Below, in pieces: positions 50,008 to 61,830 of a DNA stretch of 64,000 nucleotides. Below the pieces are notes generated by a model. It was not told the DNA's origin and searched no databases. It saw only the letters and a program-made list of their open reading frames with translations. The DNA lies in the NCBI RefSeq assembly GCF_901709675.1, contig NC_051087.1, positions 5,103,001 through 5,167,000 on the forward strand. Reading direction: 5' to 3'. Position 1 is the first letter of the stretch. Each line of letters begins with the position of its first letter. This DNA is from Syngnathus acus. Its lineage: Eukaryota; Chordata; Actinopteri; Syngnathiformes; Syngnathidae. A program made the translations under genes and the position numbers.

Positions 50008-51317
50008 AATTTGGGCTAGACCTGCCCCTTCAGCTGTTGCATGTTTGAATTGAGGTCTCACTTGCAGCCACACAGCAAACTTGTCAGTTCGACTCACTCG
50101 AAGGGTGCTCATGTTTGGATTCTATACCGCTGAAAAGCATCTGAAAGTTTTCAAGGTAATGTTTCTTTAAGGTTACTTTTCTTATTTACAGCTTGGTAAA
50201 TATTTATATCACTTAATTTAGTCATACTTATAGACAGCTCACTACAGAAATAGTATTACAGTAAATGCCATTTAAAAAAACAATTAATGGAATTTCTTCA
50301 TATTGCCCTAAAATGTATACAGGACTTAATTTACAGTTTTTAATACGATACAATACATCTTTAAATAAAATAATGCAACAGATAAAAAACATTGGTAATA
50401 ATACAAAGTCCCTCTATGTGACTTGTTGTTTATAGATGAAAGAGGAAAGATTCAAAGTCGCCTTTCACCAAATTATAAAGGATAACATGACATGAAGGCA
50501 AAAAAACCTCACAAAGAAACCTGTGGAGTGCAAGTCTAATTACCACTGATTGACTTTAATTTCATCGCTTATAATAATTTAAGCTCAAATGTGTGACAAA
50601 TTCATGATAATAGTTTGCGTATGTGCTTCAGCACTGATGGGTCAAACACACTTCATTGCTACACTAAAAGTTGGATTCCGTTGCAGCTGCATTCCTTCAA
50701 ATCGGGTGCACATGTCGGAAACAATGTAGCTGACATGTTCTTTAAGTGACACTGAGACGAGAGACTATTTAGTTGACATCGTTTTGACAGTAATTGCATT
50801 TCCCAAACTTACCTGAGGCTTATTTTTGTTTCGAACACACCAGACAAAAATGTCTTAAAAATTGTAATTGTTCACACTGGCACTATAAGTCAGTTGTGAA
50901 AGTAAGTGAACACATTATTTGTAATAAATAAATCATTTCTATTGGTTAAAAGAATATTACGGTTTTATTTTTTTCACATTATGCTTCACTGTATGCCAGG
51001 GCAAGATTGTTAAATAATGTTTTGCATACATTCTTTTGTTTCGCAACATATTTGGAGAATTTTTGTAACAATATTTCAGCATTTCTCACAATTTTTGAAA
51101 ATATTTTTTTTCCCTTACAGTGACCTGGACAAAACAGACCTCAATAGCCCCCTCTTGTGGTAATCCTGAAGACTTCTTGGACTTGGAGGAAAAAATAGAT
51201 ATGAATATCATTTCATCCCCTTGTGTGTTGAAGAACCTTTTTCCATAATGCTAGCCAAAATCCTGTCAACTAAAATGACTTTATAGCTGCTCAGCTTAAG
51301 CAAAAGCACCAGAAACT

Positions 51318-52556
51318 ATGGAGGCCTCGAGTCCCGCCCACGCTGGGACTTCCCCAACCATGTCTGCCTTGCACCCATCTTCCACTCCCATCTCCTCTTA
51401 TGGCTATCTTCAGTTCTTCTGGCATTACCAGAACAAGTCTGTCATTCTGGAACATTACAACTACACGGGCAAGCTGAAGCTGCAGGGCGACCGTTACCGT
51501 GACGGCCTCCAACCCGAGGCCATCGCCTTCCTGGTGGTGTGTCTGCTCATCGTGCTGGAGAACGCCGTGGTTCTTCTGGCTATCTGGAGGAACAAGAAGT
51601 TCCATTTACCCATGTATTACCTCCTGGGGAACCTGACTCTGTCGGACCTCCTGGCCGGGATTACCTACATGGCCAACATCATCATGTCCGGGCCGAAGAC
51701 TTTGCAGCTGACGCCTCTGCTGTGGTTCCTCAGGGAGGGAGGAGTTTATATCACGCTGGCCGCTTCTGTCATCAGTCTGCTGGCCATCGCGATTGAACGT
51801 CATGTAACCATGGTGACCATGAGGCCGTACCACGGGGCGAAGCGGGGGAGGATGTTGGCGCTGATTTGTGCGAGTTGGGCCTTAGCGACCTTTTTGGGCG
51901 TCCTGCCCATTCTTGGATGGAACTGCATCCACAGACTGGAACAATGCTCCACCGTGCTTCCTCTTTACTCCAAGAGCTACATCCTTTTCTGCGTGTCAGT
52001 CTTTAGTGCGATTCTCCTCGCCATCGTGGTGTTGTACGCCCGAGTTTTCCGCATCGTCCGCACCAACACGCAACGTCAGCGGTTAGGCTTGTCGAGCAGC
52101 ATGAGAAAGGGCCTGGCCAGGAAGTCGCAAAAGTACATCGCCCTCCTCAAGACGGTCACCATCGTGTTAGGTGTCTTCATCGCTTGCTGGCTTCCGCTCT
52201 TCCTCCTCCTCCTCCTGGATTTCTTCTGCCCAACAGGCACTTGCCGACTCCTCTACAAGGCCGACTACTTTCTGGGGGTGGCGATGGTCAACTCGCTCCT
52301 CAACCCCATCATCTACACTCTAACCAGTAAGGACATGAGGAGAGCCATTTTGAGGCTTCTCTGTCGGCCGTGTCTCATGACCAGGGACGGCCAGGTGAAG
52401 AAGATTGGCATGCCCTTCCTGGAGTGCAGCTTCAGTAAGACCGAGGTCCCCTCCCAGAAGCTGGAGCCGGGGATGGAGACAACAATCTCCTCCGGGAACG
52501 TGGTCACCAACCCATCTCCGATCAAGACACTCTATCCGAAACTCTTAAAGCCTTAA
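51318..52556 (+). CDS. s1pr5: Sphingosine-1-phosphate receptor 5
   Basis: Intronless coding sequence, 412 residues; the ATG has A at -3 and G at +4, and a second in-frame ATG at residue 15 is an alternative. It is a seven-transmembrane class A GPCR for sphingosine-1-phosphate on the cell surface. Visible features: N-glycosylation sites N39 (NKS) and N48 (NYT), the family motif EHYNYTGKL, ligand-contact pair R139-E140 in WFLREGGVY, ERH (160-162) in place of DRY, NPIIY (329-333), and candidate palmitoylation cysteines C349 and C352. The REGGV and SGPKTL forms and GWNCIHRLEQCSTVLPLY favour S1PR5 over S1PR2, as does adjacency to keap1. The N-terminus is about 30 residues longer than in human S1PR5. 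Whether it is the fish s1pr5a or s1pr5b copy cannot be told here. Confidence 0.88.
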   Translation: MEASSPAHAGTSPTMSALHPSSTPISSYGYLQFFWHYQNKSVILEHYNYTGKLKLQGDRYRDGLQPEAIAFLVVCLLIVLENAVVLLAIWRNKKFHLPMYYLLGNLTLSDLLAGITYMANIIMSGPKTLQLTPLLWFLREGGVYITLAASVISLLAIAIERHVTMVTMRPYHGAKRGRMLALICASWALATFLGVLPILGWNCIHRLEQCSTVLPLYSKSYILFCVSVFSAILLAIVVLYARVFRIVRTNTQRQRLGLSSSMRKGLARKSQKYIALLKTVTIVLGVFIACWLPLFLLLLLDFFCPTGTCRLLYKADYFLGVAMVNSLLNPIIYTLTSKDMRRAILRLLCRPCLMTRDGQVKKIGMPFLECSFSKTEVPSQKLEPGMETTISSGNVVTNPSPIKTLYPKLLKP

Positions 52557-53656
52557 AGACTTGTCGGTTTGGCTCGCACTTAACAGAAGACATGTAGCAC
52601 GCCTTTTGGAGGACATGCATGGAACCTACTCGGCTCTCCCACTGTACTGATGTTTGAGGTACTATGTTGATACCATGATGGCCTTGGTCTCCTCTTGGAG
52701 AAAAGTGGTTCTCCTCACTATGAATTCACAAGCTGAGAAGAAGTTTGGACTGTGTAGTGAAAAGTGATGACGATGGGCTCGAACCAACAAAAAAAATTGA
52801 AGCGTCCAACAAACAAAGCTAGTGAATATAAAATTATTCCTGATGAAGATGACTCATCGCTGGTTGACTTGTTGACAACCATGACATGTATTTAGACGCT
52901 GAGAAAATAAGGCCACTCAAATGTGAACAAGGCAACTCTTGTCAACTAATTTGCACTGAGATATCATTAAAATTGAAAAATTGGCTTGCACTCCTGTGGT
53001 TCTGTGGTTTGAATCCAAGCCTGGGAGAACTCTTTTGATAAAACCAATGTAAATATTACATTCAGACTTTCTTTTGTGGGGGCTCCCTTCAAACGTTTGG
53101 TGTGGTTTCTCATTAAATTAGCACAGATGGACACGATGATGAATTTCGGTAAACACATGGATTTCGCTGGATCGAAGGCCCGAGGTGTGATGGATAGTTT
53201 ACGTAATAGACGACATGGTTGACTGTGGTAGGAAAATGAACAACACATCCAATCAAACCACAGAAAAGCTTCAAGGCATCGTGTGCGAGGGAGATGCAGA
53301 GAGATTTCTTTGAAATGACATCATCAAATGTCATCGGGTGTCCGGTGGAAAGTATGTCGGTTTTGGTTTTAAACATCAGCCCTGTCTGCGAGGCTCAGTT
53401 ACAAAAGCACAACGCTGGATTTGGATACACTGACAGAAACCAACACGTCATTTGTATTATCTCATGTTTGGCATTACGCTTTTTTGTATAAATGTTTTTG
53501 GGTTTTTTTTTGTCTTCTGCCAGGACCTTCATTGACAAATGTTTTTTTTACTGTCATTCATCTTGTGAAAGTTTTTCTTTGAAAACATTTGGTAACTGTT
53601 GTATAGTAAATTATATACATTTTGTACTGGTGTCTGTTTTTTTGTTTTTTGTTTTT
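52557..53656 (+). other. Probable s1pr5 3' UTR
   Basis: About 1.1 kb between the s1pr5 stop and the first good AATAAA on the same strand, T-rich towards its end. No coding exon seen. Confidence 0.55.
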
Positions 53657-53662
53657 AATAAA
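53657..53662 (+). promoter_or_regulatory. Polyadenylation signal, probably s1pr5
   Basis: AATAAA followed by a GT-rich segment (GTTTCTGGAGTGG...TTTGTTTT), a typical downstream element. Confidence 0.6.
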
Positions 53663-53931
53663 TGACTGACAATGTTTCTGGAGTGGAGTTTGTTTTGACT
53701 CTATCTTAAATTGTGCATGATGCCTTTTTGGAGAACCACAAGCACGACAGGAAGTGAGCCCCCTCGCCCACATCTGGTAAGGGCATTGACCTATATTTTG
53801 TGTATATTATACATACACCATTTACACATATGGTTCCTTTTTCCTCTTCATCTACCAAAGTCAAGGTTAACAGCCCTTCGCCGCACTGAAACAAATGGAT
53901 CTCGTGTGTTTTATCACACAGATGGACCAGT

Positions 53932-53966
53932 TATGGCCCACAGGCTGTATGTTTGAGACCCATGCA
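53932..53966. mobile_element. hAT-like terminal fragment
   Basis: TGGCCCACAGGCTGTATG followed by TTTGAGACCCATG resembles the end of the same fish hAT-type repeat, in the opposite orientation to the fragment at 49674. Confidence 0.4.
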
Positions 53967-54047
53967 ATACAATCTACATTATCCATACAGTAGGTATAAA
54001 TGTGAATGTGACCAATCCAGCGTAGAGTTCACACATTCTTGCTCAAT

Positions 54048-54120
54048 GTCACCTGGGATCTGCTCCAGCACACTCACAATCCTAAGGAGGGCAAGTGCTG
54101 TCGAAAATAGATGGATAAAG
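54048..54120 (+). mobile_element. SINE/LINE 3' tail fragment
   Basis: CACCTGGGATCTGCTCCAGC, a CTAAGGAGGGCAAGTGCTG stretch and the ending AATAGATGGATAAA form the degenerate tail shared by fish L2-type LINEs and their SINEs. Only the tail is present; no reverse transcriptase frame is found. Confidence 0.55.
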
Positions 54121-55239
54121 TCTGCGGTCTGTTTTAAAGTTCATTTTTTGTATCTTTTCGTGATCTCACCACCCTCCAAAACACGGACTTTAATAAATGA
54201 GCCCACAAGGTTTTTTTTATTTTTATTATTTGTACACGTTGTTCCACATGCTGGAGGTGTCTACTGATGAGAGCCATCATTTAACAAACCCCATACTTCT
54301 CTTCTTCATGAATTCATGCAACAAACTGATAGAGGTCATAAAGTCATATTTCTCAAAGACTTAGAAGCCCTTGGAGTGCAATTATTAAGCAATATAACCA
54401 AATATATCTCAGAACAGCCTTAGAATAATAATTGTTTGAAATATGTCTGCAAGGACCCGTTTAGGGAACTGAGATCAATTGAGTGGAACCAAAGACAGAC
54501 TTGGACAGTCAACTGAATGAACTCAAGACTTGACAAGTCGTAGCATTGCTTTTCTTCGGTTCAAATTACGTTTTGGAAGTTATGTGTTTAATCAGCAGTG
54601 AGTCCTGTCAAAAAGGATAATGCAATGGTTTGGAAAGCTTAAAAATAGATTTGAAAGATAAATGTTGAATCTCCCTGTATGCATCTCCAGTGTGGCCCTT
54701 TAACGCCATCTTGTGGTTGTAAGTAGAATAGACAGTTCTCCATATAACCTTTGGAGGTTTAGGGGCATTTATCCTTAAGGACCGCCAGATTACTAGTAAA
54801 ACTAAACAATCATTCATTACATGAAGTGACATACAGCTGCACTGTAAATATTATTAGTCTAAACTGATCGAAATTACATCAAAACATTCATTTTTGCTGA
54901 TTAACATTTTGCCGTGCCACTGAATGTTTTTGAGGGCGTAATATTTGTAAAAGTACTGTAAATTTCAACATTATTATAAATAAATAAAATCATTATTAAA
55001 CAGTATTCAAACCACGTTTATTTGCTGAATTTGTCAATGCTGTCATGTTGTACATTCATGAGTTTGACTAGCTGAGCTGGCAGTCATCCAGTACAACACT
55101 TTCACTCGGACACAATCCTTTCTCAATAAAAGCAGATATTGACTTGAGCCCATTGTCCTTCGTTACGTGTCAACTGAGGCCACGTCGGGACACTCTTATT
55201 GTGAAGGGGAGGGGAGGCCCTCGCACAATGCTTAGTCAT
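54121..55239. other. Intergenic, s1pr5 to keap1
   Basis: No exon recognised. AT-rich at 54340-54450 and 54840-55020. A weak CTCF-like match lies near 54702-54717. The sequence becomes GC-rich towards the putative keap1 promoter. Confidence 0.5.
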
Positions 55240-55352
55240 GGTGAGTTACCGCTCCCCCCCCGCCCCCTCCAACACCCTCCCCCCCGCCTCCCACCTCCCT
55301 CCCCCGTCTTATGTGGCGCACAGTTTATCATGGAGGAACTCGACTGCGCGAC
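55240..55352 (+). promoter_or_regulatory. Putative keap1 promoter and non-coding first exon
   Basis: A C-rich, Sp1-like stretch (about 55250-55310) is followed by a segment ending in a strong donor, GAC|GTGAGTATC, at 55352/55353. Vertebrate KEAP1 usually has a non-coding first exon, so this is a plausible one for the gene starting at 58974. It contains an upstream ATG (55330) in good context. Inference from composition and donor strength only. Confidence 0.4.
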
Positions 55353-56330
55353 GTGAGTATCTCTTTTTTGACAGATTTAAGATCAAGTTTGACCTGTATG
55401 TGGATCAAAAACGTGTTATTGTTTATACTATCACAACACGGCTCGTTGAACCCGATGTAGCGTGCTTGTTTTCGAAGCGGTTTAAATACCGCTAGCTACC
55501 GTCTGTTGTTATAATCTGAAGGTAGCTCTTTCACTTTGATTAGATTGAGTAGCAACCTCTTTTGTTGGAGTTGGAATCTTTCTTAACCTCGTATAAAGGT
55601 TTCCGTGAATGTAGTGCATCTTTATTTTTAGCGCTGGTGTTTCTGAGTAAAAACAAGCGCCAAATGCAGCGTGCAGACGTGGATGACGATTGGGTGATTT
55701 AAAAAATAAAGAAGACGCTATGAATGGTGTGTGTGTTGAGTGCACGGCAGTCCCGTTCGGTGTAAATTCATTATGTAAGATTCGACTTCTCTTGTGGGTC
55801 ATGTTTTGGTACATTCAGTTCCACCGTGAAGAGTTCAGGATGAGTCACCGAGTAGGCGAAGTCGGTGCCAACATACCAGTGATCAAACGTACTCTAGTTT
55901 AGTGGCTTGTCCTCATTTGGCCATTTGCAGTCAGCAGCGAGCACACTGCATGGAAAGAGAAAAGCTGCAGAAGCAATTGTGTAAGCTGGACTGAGGGACA
56001 GAAAGTGGGAGTCTCAAACTGGAATGAACTTGTGGAGTAAACCAAACGTATTGGAAATAGAAGTCGATCTTCTGGTTTAGTGTCATACCAGTTGTTAGGA
56101 TCATCACAAGTCGCTTAGTCGTTATGGTTTCCTCCAGAGGGTTGCAATAATCATAAATGTATCGTAAATCATCTTTTCATATTTTGTTATATTACAGTAC
56201 AGTACATTGCTCCCACTTGTCTTGTAGTATTTATTTTAAAAATTGTGCAGATTTTCTGCCAAATTGAAAAGAGCAAATCCATTTAGCAAGACCCCTAAAG
56301 TAGACACACTATATTTGCTTTACAAATGAT

Positions 56331-56379
56331 GTGGCCAGCTGGATCTGGCCCCCGGGCCTTGTGTTTCACACCTGTGCTT
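56331..56379. mobile_element. hAT-like terminal fragment
   Basis: TGGCCAGCTGGATCTGGCCC, then CCGGGCCTTGTGTTTCACAC and CTGTG, resembles the end of the fish hAT-type repeat that carries GGGCC...TTTGACACC. Confidence 0.5.
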
Positions 56380-57212
56380 CTGTGTAAAAGCCTTTTCACA
56401 CTGCATTTAGCAGAGCGCAGTGTGTCGTTGATCAACTTATTTATTGTGTATCTGCAGCCATGGTGTGACAACAGAACGCCCAAGGTTAGTGTTTGCTGTC
56501 TTTGAAAACTTGCCAAAATATAGGTAATAAACATAACAAATACCTTGTCGGGTTGGTTGAAAGTGCTAGGAGGAAGTGTAGCAATTTCAACAGCAGAACT
56601 GTTAGCTTAAAAAAAATATACAACACATCCTTCTACTGCCCTGTACGTCCTCCATTTAATGCTAAAATCATAATAATATTTTATGAAGCGATCCCTCCTA
56701 TTGTGCAGTGTTAGAATACCACTTGTGCTCAATGTTTATCTTTGCCTTTAAATCATTTGTCATTTAGGAAAATGACCCAATTAGATTGAGCGATAACATT
56801 CATAGTAACAATAGCAAGCCAGTAATTGCCCCCATGTGAAACTATTAAATTTTCTGCCTGACATATCAAGATGTTCGCCTCCAAGTTTCCTTTGAACAAT
56901 GATCACATTTTTTCCATGTGTTCAGCTCACTTTGAGAAGTGTTAGCTGGTACCAGGAACTTGTTCTGAATGCAAAAAAAAAAAAAAAAGGCAAACTGCTC
57001 CGTGCCAAGCTGAAGTGTACAGTGACTGTCAGTGTGCACTTACGAGTTAAGCAACGCTCTACATTGAAGTGACACTAACTATTTGATTAAGACTGCATTT
57101 TGACCTTAGCGGTTTCGCCATTTGTCAAATACTGGAGCAGCTTTCCAATGAAGAGTTTTCTGATCGGAAGTGTAAATGTAGGTAGGAGAATCATACCTGA
57201 GACAGTTTGGCT

Positions 57213-57460
57213 CCTGTGGGCAACCTAAATTAAAAAAAAAAAAGTATTATTATAATATCATTTTTTTGCAGTATTTTATTTATTTGCAGATTGAAGGCCA
57301 GTTGTGAACAAAAAAAAAAAAATGGCCTCCTGTGGGCAACCTCGGTGACTGGTGCCTGAATTAAAAAAAAAAAAAAGTATGATTATAATATAATTTTTTT
57401 GCAGTATTTTATTTATTTGCGGATTGAAGGCCGGTTGTGAACAAAAAACAATCGCCTCCC
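57213..57460. repeat. Imperfect tandem duplication of about 120-133 bp
   Basis: CCTGTGGGCAACCT, an A-run, TATAATAT, GCAGTATTTTATTTATTTGC and TTGAAGGCC...GTTGTGAACAAAA occur twice in order. The second copy has about 17 extra bases (CGGTGACTGGTGCCTGA), so the repeat spacing is 116 at the left and 133 at the right. Confidence 0.85.
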
Positions 57461-58973
57461 TCCACCAACTGCTAACCAAGCATATAAAATAATCAGTAAA
57501 TGTAATTGTGGCATTTTACATTTATTATTTGTTTGTTTTTTACACAAGGAAAAATAAAAGACTGAGTCATGCTGAATGAGACTTTTTGTGAGTCACACCC
57601 AATCGTACAACTTCAAAAGCATGCGTGAATTACATTTTGACAAAATAAGCTACACTGTTTTTGTAGTCAGCTCTGAAAAATAAACAAACATGTATTTTTG
57701 TTCACCCTGTGAAATCCTGGTTTAGTTAATCAAGTATCCATGAAGTCCCAACACAACCATTGGAATGGATTGATTTCATAGCAATTATGTTCTAAGATTT
57801 TACCCAAAAAAATCTAAAAACTATTTATTGTCCATACATGTCCATATTGTATTTCAGCCCTCTTACATAAAATATTTGCATGTTACCACCTGGAACCATG
57901 TTACATATTAGTTTCACTTTAGTATCTATTTCATGTCCTCGTTCCTGAAAAGGGACTGTACAAACTCGTTTAGCATGGTTTCCATTCCCGTCTCATAGGC
58001 GTCCTTTTACACTAGAAGAAACCATCTCTGCAATGTTGGAGACGTTTGGAGGAGGTTTAGAACTTGTGCTGTGCTGACTTGAAATGGGCGTCATGACAAA
58101 GAAGGAAGTGTCACGTACACCAATGTGTACTCGGAATACATTTGTGCCGTGTCATGGGATACAACATACGTGTGTGTATATTAACGTTTAGGCACGGAGA
58201 TGTATTTTGACCCCGTTTTAAGCGGATTAGGTATCTGATGTCACTTTCTACCCTCTCGTTACAGGTGTTAGTTGAGCTGATGCAAATGCTGGAAGGATTC
58301 AAAAAAGGGAAACAAAACAAATTGCTTCGCCGGGACTTCCAATGATAGAAGGACCACTAATTTTTTCCAACAACTTTTTGGACACAACATTTTTTTATTT
58401 TTTTTTGCTGTGAAGAAAAGTGGTGAGTTTTTTTCCTGCTATTTTTTTCAGATTTTTTTTTTCTGTGTTTTTCGTCACGCCGATTGAAAACATTCCAAGA
58501 AACCGGTTCAATGGGCTGTCAAGAACGACAAGAGCTTTATTTTGCAAGCATTGGACTACATTCACTATTCTCATCCGAGTTAAAGAACATGTTTGCAAAG
58601 ATGTTTTGAAGGCCAAAATAGCCGTAAGTGATTCTCATTGAAGCTGTTGATTTTTTTTTTTTTTTTTTCTTCCTGCCACTTTTTTCTCCATAGTCAATGG
58701 AATTCTCAAGTTTGAGTACTGGTATGATGGAATGGAGTCACGTAGGAGTGCAAGTAATTACGAGGTCTCCAATAACTCCGCAATGAGTCACAAAGCTTGA
58801 CACAGGTACTGAACTCGACAAAGGAGTCATTGTGTTTGCATCAATTTGACTCAAAGTCAGCTAAAGCAGAAGAGCCCACCCAATTTTTCCCCCCACGACT
58901 TGCCCAGTGGTGCCATGATACCGCCAAACGTTTCTTGTGCGAGAGACTAAGGAGGAGGAGACGAAGGAAGGAA

Positions 58974-61830
58974 ATGTCAGAGTGCCTGACAGAATGCAAA
59001 GCGCTGGTGACTCCGTCCACGCGCAACGGCCACCGCGTCTTCAGCTACACGCTCGAGAGCCACACGGCCGCCGCCTTCGCCATCATGAACGAGCTGCGTA
59101 TGGAGCGCCAGCTCTGCGACGTGACTCTGCGTGTGCGCTACCAGGACCTGGAGGCGGTGGATTTTGTGGCTCACAAGGTGGTGCTGGCGTCCTCCTCGCC
59201 CGTCTTCAGGGCCATGTTCACCAACGGCCTGAAAGAGTGCGGCATGGAGCTGGTGTCCATCGAAGGCGTCCACCCCAAGGTGAGACAAACTGATTTTAAT
59301 TTTTGATTTGACGTGAGATGTTTTCGATGGTTGATGATTATTATTCTTTTTTTTTTTTTTTTTGCCGTTATCATAATATTCCTGCCAGTTTGTTTTACTT
59401 TAGTGCAAATTATCCATCAACTTGCCATCAGCAAGCCTTTATCTCCACCATTTCCAACAATCATTAACTTCTTTTTGCAATTGTGTGACAGCTAACGGTG
59501 TTAAAATATTACTGCAAACAAGGCCTGTAGAGTTAATAAAAGTTTTATGGCGGCAACAGCTCAACTCTGTGGTTATCGCTGGTACAGGACTCTGCGGTGA
59601 CACACAGCAGAAAAGCACACACATTGTGTAACCACGGTTAATCATTGAGATGCTCACGCCTATGGGATTTGCCATTGTGGTTTAAAATCCTCATATTTTT
59701 GACTATTTTCAAACATTTTGGTTGATCTCCAAACTCTATGGCTTTTGATATGAGAAACAAACATCACTCCGAGATGATAACCTTGTAACTCTACGCAACT
59801 CGCTCTGCAGGTGATGAATCGACTGATAGAGTTTGCCTACACAGCCAGTATCTCCGTCGGAGAGAAGTGTGTGATCCACGTGATGAACGGTGCCGTCATG
59901 TACCAGATAGATAGCGTCGTCAAGGCCTGCTGTGACTTCCTGGTCCAGCAACTGGACCCCAGCAACGCCATCGGTATCGCCAGTTTCGCCGAGCAGATCG
60001 GTTGCACGGAGCTTCACCAAAAGGCTCGGGAATACATCTACATGAACTTCAGCCAGGTACTTTCAAGCCACGGATATTTGCACAGATGTCAATTTGTATT
60101 TGATTGACTCCTGATAAGATGGAGGATTGACGTCTATAGCCGTCAATGGGAGTGAACGTGTTAAGTAGTTCAAAGTTGCTGACCTTGTACTATTCTCTTT
60201 TCCAGGTGGCGACCCAGGAGGAGTTTTTTAACTTGTCTCACTGCCAGTTGGTGAATCTCATCAGCCGCGACGAGCTCAACGTGCGCTGCGAGTCCGAAGT
60301 CTTCCGGGCATGCGAGGCCTGGGTGCGCTACGACAAAGAGAACCGGCGGCCGTACGTCCAGGCCTTACTCCACGCGGTCCGCTGCCATTCCCTCACCCCC
60401 AACTTCCTGAAAGCGCAGCTCCAGTCTCTTGACTGGGACCCGCAGTGTAAAGACTACCTTGCACAAATCTTCCAGGACCTCACCTTGCACAAGCCCACCA
60501 AAGTCAATTCTTGCCGAACCCCCAAGGTGCCGCAGCTCATTTACACAGCCGGGGGCTACTTCCAGCAATCCCTCAGCTACCTGGAGGCGTTTAATCCCTG
60601 CACGGGGTCCTGGCTACGGCTTGCGGACCTGCAGGTACCTCGCAGTGGCCTGGCAGCTTGTGTCATCAGTGGGCTTTTCTACGCCGTGGGCGGGAGAAAC
60701 AACGCCCCCGATGGCAACATGGACTCGAATTCACTGGATTGCTACAACCCGATGAACAACTGCTGGTTGCCCTGTGCGCCTATGAGCGTGCCCAGAAACC
60801 GAATAGGAGTGGGAGTCATCGATTGCATGATATACGCCGTAGGCGGATCTCACGGGTGCATTCACCACAACAGCGTGGAAAGGTAAGTCGCTCAACGTAA
60901 CGTTAATGCCGGAGGAAATTGTGTAACGTGGCGACCATAAGTCTCAAGTCTGCTCTTTCTCTGTAGGTACGACCCAGAAAAGGACCAGTGGCAGCTGGTC
61001 GCCCCCATGTTGACTCGGCGTATCGGGGTGGGCGTGGCCGTCATCAACAGGCTCCTTTACGCCGTGGGCGGTTTTGACGGCGCCGGGCGGCTCAGCTCGT
61101 GCGAGTGCTACAACCCGGAGAGGGACGAGTGGAAGACGGTGGCCTCGATGAACACCATGCGCTCTGGAGCTGGTGAGCACCAAGCATGAGGTTGGCTCTC
61201 TTTTGAAAAAAGACCCGATCAAGATTTGTTCTCCTTCCAGGTGTTTGCGCTCTGGGCAATCACCTCTTTGTGATGGGCGGCTACGATGGCACAAACCAAC
61301 TGAACACAGTCGAGCGCTACAATGTGGAAACGGATACGTGGAGCTTTGCTGCCTCCATGAGGCACCGACGCAGTGCTCTGGGAGTCACCGCTCTAAACGG
61401 ACGCATCTACGTTTTGGGTGAGGACGTTTTACAGCTGTTGTTTTTATACCCGAACGTGCTGTGAGTAGGTTCTCAAAATACATCGAGTGTTGCTCAGATT
61501 TTCACATTTAGTGGATCTCCAACGTATCCCGCATGCGATTGAGGTGTCTCTCAAATGAAGTTCACGAAGAAAGCAAACGAAAACCTAGGAATTGATGGTT
61601 GAAACCATTTTGCGTTGACAGGAGGTTATGACGGCAGCACGTTCCTTGACAGCGTGGAGTGTTACGACCCCGAGAAGGACACTTGGTCGGAGGTAACGCA
61701 CATGACGTCGGGGCGTAGCGGCGTTGGCGTGGCCGTTACCATGGAGCCGTGCCAGAAAGACCCGCCTCTGTGTCCCACACCCGAGCGGGACGAGCTTTCG
61801 CAACACACTCGGCAGCACAGCGCACTGTAA
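58974..61830 (+). CDS. keap1a: KEAP1, Kelch-like ECH-associated protein 1 (keap1a type)
   Basis: Six coding exons, 58974-59279, 59811-60056, 60206-60882, 60967-61172, 61241-61417 and 61622-61830, give 606 residues in agreeing phase. KEAP1 is the cytoplasmic substrate adaptor of CUL3 ubiquitin ligase that degrades NRF2 until electrophiles modify its cysteines. Exons 1-2 hold the BTB domain ([22 protein letters not shown]) with the Cys151 equivalent in GEKCVIHV. Exon 3 holds the BACK/intervening region and the first Kelch blades. Exons 4-6 complete the six-blade propeller. NRF2 contacts known from human are kept: GGRNN, VPRNR, TRRIGVG, MRSGAG, GGYDG, RRSALG and GRSGVG. The Cys273 equivalent is present ([10 protein letters not shown]). 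The following human stretch with Cys288 is three residues shorter here and has no matching cysteine ([10 protein letters not shown]), the pattern I recall for fish Keap1a. The C-terminal tail after MEPC is longer than the human one and different. Confidence 0.93.

Larger units (their letters stand above)
28441..51317. other. About 23 kb gene-poor region between fdx2 and s1pr5
   Basis: I could not recognise any gene. Open frames are short, lack domains and are scattered on both strands. Listed separately are CA repeats, poly-G runs, a long TC tract, a hAT-like scrap and one exon-like segment (34041-34228). The rest is AT-rich unique sequence in which I see no further structure. It may hold distant enhancers or untranslated s1pr5 exons; neither can be shown from sequence alone. 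Confidence 0.55.
55353..58973. other. Putative keap1 intron 1 and 5' UTR
   Basis: No coding exon seen. A tandem duplication and a hAT-like scrap are listed separately. Splice-like sites near 58264 (TTACAG), 58422 (GTGAGT) and 58697 (CATAG) could frame extra 5' UTR exons. In-frame sequence runs back from the keap1 ATG to 58797 without a stop but contains no earlier ATG. Confidence 0.45.

Noticed and set aside
49770-50048. Ser/Leu-rich open frames
   Set aside because: They are translations of the TC repeat tract.
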